9,171 nt of DNA, from NCBI GenBank assembly GCA_023261405.1, contig JAHFOZ010000195.1:1-9171 (forward strand), in the 5' to 3' direction. Below the pieces are notes generated by a model. That model was not told the origin of the DNA and ran no database searches. It saw only the letters and a program-made list of their open reading frames with translations. Source of the stretch: Planctomycetota bacterium. Lineage in GTDB: Bacteria; Planctomycetota; MHYJ01; JACPRB01. Positions 1 through 7,200 of this stretch are shown here, piece after piece (position 1 is the first letter of the stretch; every line of letters begins with the position of its first letter). Position numbers and translations under genes: made by a program.

Positions 1-113
1 GAAGTGCGGAAAGTGGGTAACCTCCGTCAAGGAGAATCTTGGGACCCTTCGTTTCTACGCAACGCGTCGATCCGGGAAGTCTGGCGACCCATGCATGATG
101 CAGTCCGCACTTC
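1..113. repeat. Segment bounded by 10-bp inverted arms
   Basis: Bases 1-10 (GAAGTGCGGA) are the exact reverse complement of 104-113 (TCCGCACTTC). They could form the closing stem of a small structured RNA or be the ends of a short mobile remnant. Inside lies a CTCC-GTCAA-GGAG hairpin (22-34) and a short ACGC/GCGT dyad (57-67). The left arm starts at the first base of the window, so its true length is unknown. A 10-bp match in a few hundred GC-rich bases can occur by chance at a rate of a few per cent or more. I do not recognise a known riboswitch, tRNA, SRP RNA or insertion-sequence end here. Confidence 0.25.
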
Positions 114-178
114 CGCCGGACCTCCCGCCCGGGGGCAAAGGGCTTTGGGGTGGCCACTCACGGTGTTTCCCCCATGTT

Positions 179-190
179 GCCCATATGGGC
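179..190. promoter_or_regulatory. 12-bp perfect palindrome, possible operator
   Basis: The palindrome GCCCATATGGGC lies about 100 bases upstream of the TATAAT-like box. It could be a binding site for a dimeric regulator. A 12-bp palindrome is expected a couple of times by chance in a 9-kb window, so the call rests only on its intergenic position. Confidence 0.2.
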
Positions 191-291
191 TGCGGGCAGG
201 TGAGTTGGCGGTCGACAGAGAGGCCGGGCGACCCTCAGAGGGAGGGTTATAAAAACTTGCACGGCGGACCATAGTTCATCCGTCCGGTGTG

Positions 292-297
292 TATAAT
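292..297 (+). promoter_or_regulatory. Candidate -10 box (TATAAT)
   Basis: A perfect TATAAT at 292-297 stands out in GC-rich, non-coding DNA and faces the first gene. No good TTGACA-like -35 sits 16-18 bases upstream. TTGCAC at 257-262 is about 29 bases away, which is too far. The promoter would have to rely on an activator or on another sigma-factor specificity. Transcription starting near 304 would give a leader of about 104 bases to the ATG at 408. Confidence 0.4.
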
Positions 298-311
298 CCC
301 TGGGTTGTCGG

Positions 312-331
312 GGCCCGCGGGGTGCGGGGCC
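312..331 (+). other. Possible 5'UTR hairpin
   Basis: Bases 312-318 can pair with 324-331, leaving a one-base bulge at 326 and a GGGGT loop. This gives a GC-rich stem shortly after the predicted transcription start. No U-run follows, so it is not a classical intrinsic terminator. It may simply reflect the high GC content. Confidence 0.2.
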
Positions 332-395
332 TTGACCGCGATTCGACCGGGGCCAGCTGTGGGTGCAGGGAAGCAGTCTTCGAGTCGGACTTCTT

Positions 396-403
396 GGGTG
401 GGG
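396..403 (+). promoter_or_regulatory. Ribosome binding site deciding the ATG at 408
   Basis: The purine-rich GGGTGGGG ends 4 bases before the ATG at 408. An in-frame GTG at 363 would lengthen the protein by 15 residues but has no such site. A second in-frame ATG at 426 also lacks one. This favours 408. Confidence 0.45.
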
Positions 404-407
404 CGTG

Positions 408-1109
408 ATGGACCTCGGTCGGTCGATGCGACGTTCGCACACCGGCTTTTTCTTCTCTTCTCATCGACCCCATGCGGCCCAGGGTCGGGTCCTGCTGCTC
501 CTCATCGGGGCGCTTGGCATCATCCTCCTTGGGGCTCTTGCGGCTTGGCGGGCGAGCGGGGAATCTCCAGAAGCTTCCCGGGATAAACGAGGGCCCGCCA
601 CCCGCGTCGCGCGCGTCTACCAGGAAAAGCTCGACGGACAGCGGTACGTCAATCGCGATCTCGGCTTTTCGGTCGAAGGCCCGAAGGAATGGAAGCTGGC
701 TCTGGGGGCCCGGGTGGAGGAGACCGAACCCTACGAGGGGCTCGTCGTGAAGATGGAGCCTTCGGGCGATCCCGATCCGACCACGCTGGCCCGCCCCCTC
801 ATCTCCGTCGTCAAGCGGACCCTCGCCGCCGGCGCCGCTCCGGACCCCGCGGCCTACATTCGCCAGCATCTCCTCGGCCCGGAAAAGACCCTGATCGAGG
901 AGCCGGGCCAGACCCAGATCGGCGGGCGCTCCGTGGGGAAGGTGGTCTATGAGATGAAGAGCGCCAACGGAAAAATCCGGATCACACAAGTCGTCCACAT
1001 CCGCCCCGGAAGGGCGATCATCCTGAGCGCCATGGCGCCGGAGTCTGGATTCTCGAATCTCCGGGGCACGTTCGAGAAGGTCCTGGAATCCCTCAAGATC
1101 GATTCATAG
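408..1109 (+). CDS. Membrane-anchored protein with a PsbP/DcrB-like domain
   Basis: This is a 233-residue protein of unproven function. Seen: a basic N-terminus, then one strongly hydrophobic segment at residues 28-47 (rich in Leu, Ile, Gly and Ala) followed by WRAS and a polar, Pro/Arg-rich linker to about residue 75. This fits a signal anchor with the rest outside the cytoplasm. There is no lipobox Cys. Residues about 76-233 form one compact alpha/beta domain that opens with YVNRDLGFSVEGPKEWKL and ends TFEKVLESLKIDS. Known: an opening of the type 'aromatic-x-N-x-x-x-GFSV-x-x-P-x-x-W' and a closing helix of the type 'F-x-x-V-L-x-S-L' are typical of PsbP/Mog1-fold proteins, including DcrB and DUF1795. 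Context: it ends 18 bases before the giant RHS gene and is probably co-transcribed with it. Inferred: an accessory or folding partner of the RHS protein. It could equally be an unrelated envelope protein. The fold call is moderate and the function is open. Confidence 0.8.
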   Translation: MDLGRSMRRSHTGFFFSSHRPHAAQGRVLLLLIGALGIILLGALAAWRASGESPEASRDKRGPATRVARVYQEKLDGQRYVNRDLGFSVEGPKEWKLALGARVEETEPYEGLVVKMEPSGDPDPTTLARPLISVVKRTLAAGAAPDPAAYIRQHLLGPEKTLIEEPGQTQIGGRSVGKVVYEMKSANGKIRITQVVHIRPGRAIILSAMAPESGFSNLRGTFEKVLESLKIDS

Positions 1110-1117
1110 ACTGCAGC

Positions 1118-1122
1118 GGAGG
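1118..1122 (+). promoter_or_regulatory. Strong ribosome binding site for the giant RHS gene
   Basis: A perfect GGAGG sits 5 bases before the ATG at 1128 and inside the 18-base gap after the previous stop codon. This fixes the start of the long frame and supports translation from a shared transcript. Confidence 0.85.
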
Positions 1123-1127
1123 AACGG

Positions 1128-1247
1128 ATGCGGTTGATCCCGGTCGTGAGAATATCCAAGCGCGTCGCGCGGAGCGTCTGTCTCCTGCTCGCGGTGACGT
1201 CATTCCTCTACTGTAATCCCATCATGGCGACAATGGCCGCGGCCGCA
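1128..1247 (+). other. Sec signal peptide of the RHS protein
   Basis: Residues 1-15 hold five basic residues (R2, R8, K11, R12, R15). A hydrophobic core follows (SVCLLLAVTSFLY). The region ends in Ala-rich sequence with a likely cleavage after A38-A39-A40, before EPIP. Cys 29 is not preceded by a lipobox (LYC rather than L-A/S-G/A-C), so a lipoprotein is unlikely. A Pro/Ala-rich stretch (residues 41-77) then links to the propeller. Confidence 0.8.
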
Positions 1248-4200
1248 GAGCCGATCCCCGCGGCCCCGAAGCCCCTGCCGTTCCTCTCCATTCCCCCCGC
1301 GTGGACCGGGCTTGTCGCGCCCCCGGCCCCCACCCTCCCGGCTGCCCAGGAGGTAAGCGACTGGCAGGACGGGGATGTCTTCGTCACCCAGCGCGGCGGC
1401 GGAGTCAACGTCTACTCCAACTCGGGCGTCTTCAAGGAGACGATCCTGGACGATCTCCCCGACGGCGTGGGCACGATCGGCGACACGCTGACCGGCATGG
1501 CCTTCGACAAGGACGGCCATCTCCATGTGACCACATTCACGCATGACAAAATCGTCAAGCACTCCAAGGTCCATCCCCATGCTATCCTGAATAAGCTCGA
1601 CACGAAGGTGGACCTCGCCGGCCTCTGCGAATCGATTGTATTTATGGACAACGGCGACTTTCTCGTGGGAAGCGTCTTCCACACCTCTCACGGCGGAGGC
1701 TCCAACGATGTCTCGCGCTACAACGCAGCGGGAGCGCTTCTCGAGACGTACGACGTCGCCATAGAGAACATCGGCTCCGACTGGATCGAGCTCGCCTCGG
1801 ACCAGCGGACCCTTTTCTACACCTCCGAAGGCCGTCGGGTCATGCGCTACGACATCGTGGCCAAGAAGCAGCTTTCGGACTTCTCGCTCCTCCCGGACGG
1901 CGGCCCCAGCGTTCCCGACCGTTCCTTCGCGCTCAGGCTGCTGCCCCCCGGTGACGGACGGGGCGGGCTCCTCGTTGCCCAGAGCCACAACATCAAGCGC
2001 CTCGACGGCGTCGGGAACGTGGTCCAGACTTACGATGTACCCGGCGAAGACTCGTGGTTCCCCCTGGGCCTCGACCCGAACGGGACCTCCTTCTGGGCCG
2101 GCGGGGCGAATAGCCGTTCGAACTTCTATCGATTCAACATCCAGAGCGGCGCGATCGAAGCAGGTCCCATCCAGGTCGGCGTACTCGGCATCGGCGCGAT
2201 CATCGTCAAGGGTGAGCGCCTCGCGGGCATCAACCGCCCGCCCACGACCACTTGCCCCGACCCGGTCGTGATCGAGGACCCCGTTCCCGGGGGGACCCCC
2301 GTCACCCTCACGGCGACCGTCAGCGACCCGGACTGCAACCGGCTGACGATCGAGTGGAACGTCGACGGCGGGCCGGCCGAGCGGGTCGACACCATCGCCA
2401 CCGGCCAGATGCCGACCACCGGGGTCGTGAGCTTCACCTACCTATATAAAGGCGGCGTCCATCCCGTCACCCTCACGGTCAAGGACGGCAGGGCCGTGGC
2501 GACCTGCGAGACGACAGTCACGATCCGCGGAAACCAGCCGCCCACGATCACCTGCCCCCCGGTGGAGAAGGAATGCACCTCCCCCACGGGGACGTCCGCC
2601 ACCCTGCTCGCCCACGTCGAGGACCCGGATGGCGATTCCCTCGTCGTGACCTGGGAAGTCGGCGGGAACATCGTCCAGACGGACACCGTGCCTTCCGGCG
2701 CCGACGTCCCCTTCACCCGCAGCTATCCGATCGGGGCCACCCAGGTCATCGTCCGCGTCAGCGACGGGCAGGCGGACCCGGTCGTCTGCCCCACGACCGT
2801 GACGATCCAGGACACCATGCCCCCCGCGGTGGTCTGTAGCGTCGCGACCGCGAGTCTCTGGCCCCCGGACCACAAGAAACTCCTCGATGTCGGATTCTCG
2901 CTCACGGTCAGCGACTGCGACCCCTCCCCCGCGGTGACGGTCAAGGTCTACAGCGACGAGCCCGACGAGGCCCAGACCGGGGACGGCACGACCCACGCGG
3001 ATGCGGTCATCACCCAGACCGCGCCGGGGCAATTCCGGGTCCAGCTCCGCCCCGAGCGGAAGGGCGACGCCGACGGTCGCGTCTACCTGATCGTCGTCAC
3101 CGCGACCGACAGCTCCGGGAATTCCACCACCTGCTGCTCTACCGTCACGGTGCCCAAGAGCCAGAGCAAGGCGGACCTCCAGTCCGTGGCGACCCAGGCC
3201 GCCGCGGCGCACGCCGCATGCGGCCCGAACGGCTCGCCCACGACCCCCCACCTCCTGGCGAGCAGCGCCGGCGTCGCGGGCCCGGGCCAAGCCCTCCTCC
3301 TTGCCGCACCCACGATCACCGCGGTCGAGATCTCTCCCGAGGACCCCACCCTCGGCTCGGGGGAGATGCTGCAGCTTGTGGCGACCGCGACCCTGAGCGA
3401 CAGCTCGACCCAGGTCGTGACCGGGACGGCGGCCTGGACCTCCTCCGACCTCTCGGTGGCCACGGTCAACTCGGCCGGGTTCGTGACGGCCATTTCTCCA
3501 GGCGAGAGCGTGATCGCGGCAGTGAAGGACGGGGTGGCGGACACCGTGAGGGTCACGGTCGTCCTGGCGCGGGTCCTGTCCCTCCAGGTCGCCCCTGAGT
3601 TCGCGCGGCTCTTCGAGGGCTCGACCTACCCCTACACCGCCTTGGGAGAGGCCACCGACGGCTCGACCCAGAATCTCACAAACGAGGTCACATGGACCTC
3701 GAGCAATCCGGCCGTCGTCTCAATTACGACGCGCGGCGTCGCGACGGCGGAAAGCGCAGGGACCGCGACGATCAGGGCGACGAGCGCGGACAGCTTGACC
3801 TCCTCCGGCACCTTCATCGTCCTCCCCCGCACCATCGTCGAGATCAAGCTCGACCCGCTCTTCGACGGGCCCAGGTTCGCAGGCCAGAAACGCCAGTACC
3901 TGGCGACCGGGTTCTTCATTGACTGCACCTCGGAGGACGTGACGGATGACGTGATCTGGACCTCCTCGAACACGGCGGTGGCGACCATCGACGCGCATGG
4001 GCTGGCCACGACCCTCTCGGCTGGGACCACCACGATCACCGCCACGAGCGGACTGGTCTCCTCTTCGACCGAGCTTCTGGTGAACGCGCGGGTGCTCAAT
4101 TCGATTTCGGTCCGGGCCACGATCACGGCGAACAGCGGCAGGCTGGTCGTCGGCCAGTCGCATCAATTCCAGGCCTTCGGCATCTTCAACGACGGCACGG

Positions 4201-7200
4201 AGGAGGACTTCACCCTGACGGCCTCCTGGGGCAGTACCAATCCGGCCGTCGCCACGGTAAATTCCACAGGACTGGTGACCGCGGTCGCGCCAGGCGCGAT
4301 CTTCATCACCGCTGCGCAAGGCGGGAAAACAGGGGCCCGCATACTCACGGTCATCGCCAAGGTCATCGAAGGGATCATCATCCGTCCGGACAGCCGGGTG
4401 ATCGTCGTCGGCACCAGCCGCCAGCTTTCGGCCTTCGCGTTCTATAACGACGGGTCGGAAGTGGACGTCTCGGCCTCCACGACCTGGTCCGCGACTGCAG
4501 TTGTCCTGACGATCACTTCGACCGGGCTCCTGAGCGCGCACCAATTTGGAACCGGGTACGTGACGGCCACGTCCGGTGCGGCGTCGTCGGGTCCGGTGCA
4601 GTTCCTCATCAGGGATGCGAGCCTCACCTCGATCACGGTCACCCCCGCAGACGACTTGATCGGCACGTTCCAGACCCGTCAGTACACCGCGACCGGCCAC
4701 TTCGATGACGGAACGACGGATGACATCACGAGTTCCGTCCAGTGGTCAACGAGCGACGACCGGCTCGCGACGATCCAGACGTTCGGAGCCACCGCCGGAC
4801 TCCTCGCGGCGCAGGGCATCGTGGGTGAAGTCCAGGTGAGCGCCAAGTTTGGCGCGATCATCCGCACGACCAACGCAGCGATCTTCGAGGTGATCCCGGT
4901 CAAGATCGACGTGACGCCCGCCCAGGCGTGCGTCCAGATCGGCTCGATGCACGCGTTCGTCGCCACCGCCACCTTCTCGGACAACTCGGCGTCCAACATC
5001 ACCTCCTTCGCCACCTGGGCATCGTCAAACACAGCCCTTGCGACGGTCACCTCCTCGGGCGTTGCGACCGGCATCGCGCAGGGGACCGTCAGCATATCGG
5101 CCACCTTGCAGGGCGTGAGCGGCGTGTCGTCCCTCCGGGTCCTCCCGCCTCTCGCCTCGATCTCCTTGACGCCGTCGCCCGCCTCGGTCCCCAAGGCAAG
5201 CACGCTCCAGTTCACGGCGACCGGCACGTTCGCCGACCTAACGACGCTCGACATCACCGCGGAGGTCGAGTGGAGCTCGTCGAATCCGGCCGTCGCCACG
5301 GTGTCGCCCGCCGGAGTGGCGACAGGCGTGACCCAGGGCACCGCGACCATCACCGCCTCCTGCTCCGGGGTCTCCGGAAGCAGGCTCCTGACCGTGACCG
5401 CGCCGGACCCGGCGCCCGTGATCGAGATCGCAAGCCCCGGGGAATTCGCCGAGATCAAGGGCCTGACCCCGATCATGGCCACGATCAGCGACTTGAACCT
5501 CACGAGCTTCACCGTCAAGCTCATCCGCCAGGGCGAGTCCGACGGGCCGATCCTGGGCAGCGGATCGAGCTCCGTGACCAATGCCCCTGTGGGGACCCTC
5601 GATCCCACTCTCCTCGAGAACGACTTCTACACGATCCGCATCACCGCGTCGGACGCGTCCGATCAGACGGTCGTCGCGGAGCTGGACGTCACGGTCGTGG
5701 GCGAGCAGAAGGTCGGCATCTTCACGCTGACCTTCACGGACCTGGCGGTCCCGCTCCACGGGATCCCCATCACGGTGAACCGGACCTACGACACGCGGCT
5801 CGGGACCGGCAAGGACTTCGGCCTCGGGTGGCGCCTCGACGTGGTCGCGGGCAACGTGAAAGAGCGCTCCAACCACGACGTCATGGTCACCCTGCCCGAC
5901 AACCGCCGCGCCTCCTTCCAGTTCAAGCCCACCGGTGCCTTCGACGATCTCAATGCCGCAACGGAAGCGCTGGGGCTTTGCCCCATCTTCTCCAGGGACC
6001 GAACCCCGAACTATGTCGGCGAGGCGACGGTCCCGGGGTGGAAGCTCCGCTCCACGGGGAGCCAGGACCTGATCGCGATCCCCACCGAGACCGAGCTCTG
6101 CACGGGATTCCAGGGGGTGGATGTGCCCGTGCCCACGAAGTTCGATGTCTACTACTTCGACTTCACGCCCTACCGGCCGCCTGGATTCGTGGTCTCCGAT
6201 CAGAGAGGCGTGGCGTACGAGTACGCCATGCAGAGCGGCGGCCGTCTCGTCCGCATCCAGGAGCCTAACGGCAACGCGCTCACGATCAGCGACTCGAAGA
6301 TCGAGCACTCGATGGGCGAGAAGATCGACATCGTCCGCGCTGGATCTGGCCGCATCGAAAGGCTTGTCGACCCCGATGGAAATGCAGTTGTCTACGAGTA
6401 TCCGGCGGGCGGCGGAACGCTCTCGGCCTCGCTCGACCGCGAGTCGAACCGGACGCGGTATCTCTACAACGCCCAGGGCAAACTGCGGGACATTCTTGAC
6501 CCCCGGGGCGTCCGGGCCGTCCGGAACGAGTACAGCGCCGAGGGGCGGCTCATCTCCCACACGGACGCGGCCGGGAACCGGATCGATTTTGCTCACGATG
6601 TCCCCGGCCGGCAGGAGGTCGTGACCGACCGGAGAGGCAACCTGACGATCTACGTGTACAACGATGACGGCGACGTCGTCGCCCAGACGAACGCGCTCGG
6701 CCACACGCGCTTCTTCGAGTACGACGCGGCGGGAAACCAGACGCTCGTGCGGGACGAACTGGGGAACGAGGTCCGCTCCGAGTACGATCCCGCAGGCAAC
6801 CTCACCAAGCGGACCGATCCCATCGGTCTTTTCAATGTGGACACGCACTACGCCTACAATTCGCGCGGCCAACTCCTTCAGTTCAGCCCGCCCGGGGGAG
6901 TGGGGGCGCGGACCAACGAGTACGATCCGGAGGGTAATCTGACCGCCACCTGGAACCTCTTCTCCGTCGACCGGGTGACGTTCGAGTATGATGGCTTGGG
7001 AAGGCAGACAGCGAGCATCGATCCGTTCGGGACGCGGACGATCTTCGAGTACCGGGACGTGGGTGGCCTCCCCCCATCGTTCGGGAGCCAAATCGTCGAA
7101 CAGAGGGTGGTTTCGTCCGCGAGTGTCCCCCTCCGCAAGAGCACCTTCACGTATGACCGGAACGGCCGCCGGCTGACCGAAACGATCTGGAAGAAGGACG

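Larger units (their letters stand above)
1..407. other. Non-coding leader upstream of the two-gene unit
   Basis: I see no convincing gene in this stretch. The open frames across it give Arg/Pro/Gly-rich translations with no domain, no good ribosome site and no hydrophobic pattern. What it does hold is a 10-bp inverted pair (1-10 with 104-113), a small CTCC/GGAG hairpin at 22-34, the dyad CAAAG-GG-CTTTG at 136-147, the palindrome at 179-190, a CCCT/AGGG dyad at 232-242, a TATAAT-like box at 292-297 and a GC-rich hairpin at 312-331. It most likely carries the promoter and control region for the genes that follow. The start of the window may be the tail of something upstream that is cut off. Confidence 0.6.

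Noticed and set aside
4..252. Possible 82-residue protein at the start of the window
   Set aside because: It has no domain, signal or hydrophobic pattern. The minus strand over the same bases is equally open, which is typical of GC-rich non-coding DNA.
231..255. Intrinsic terminator at the CCCT/AGGG dyad
   Set aside because: The stem is only four base pairs, and neither strand has a proper U-tract in the right place.
1..360. Riboswitch (cyclic di-GMP, cobalamin, glycine, TPP), tRNA, SRP RNA or RNase P RNA in the leader
   Set aside because: I looked for the conserved cores of each and did not find them. Isolated GC-rich matches were too weak to support a call.
363..407. GTG start extending the anchored protein by 15 residues
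   Set aside because: No Shine-Dalgarno sequence precedes it, while the ATG at 408 has GGGTGGGG at good distance and gives a more normal signal-anchor N-terminus.
1203..1218. Lipoprotein attachment at Cys 29 of the RHS protein
   Set aside because: The residues before Cys (F-L-Y) do not fit a lipobox, and a normal Ala-x-Ala cleavage site follows at residues 38-40.
4928..6268. Plus-strand open frame of 446 codons in another frame
   Set aside because: The product is dominated by Arg, His, Asp and Gly without any fold signal, and it lies wholly within the BIG2 and RHS region of the real frame.
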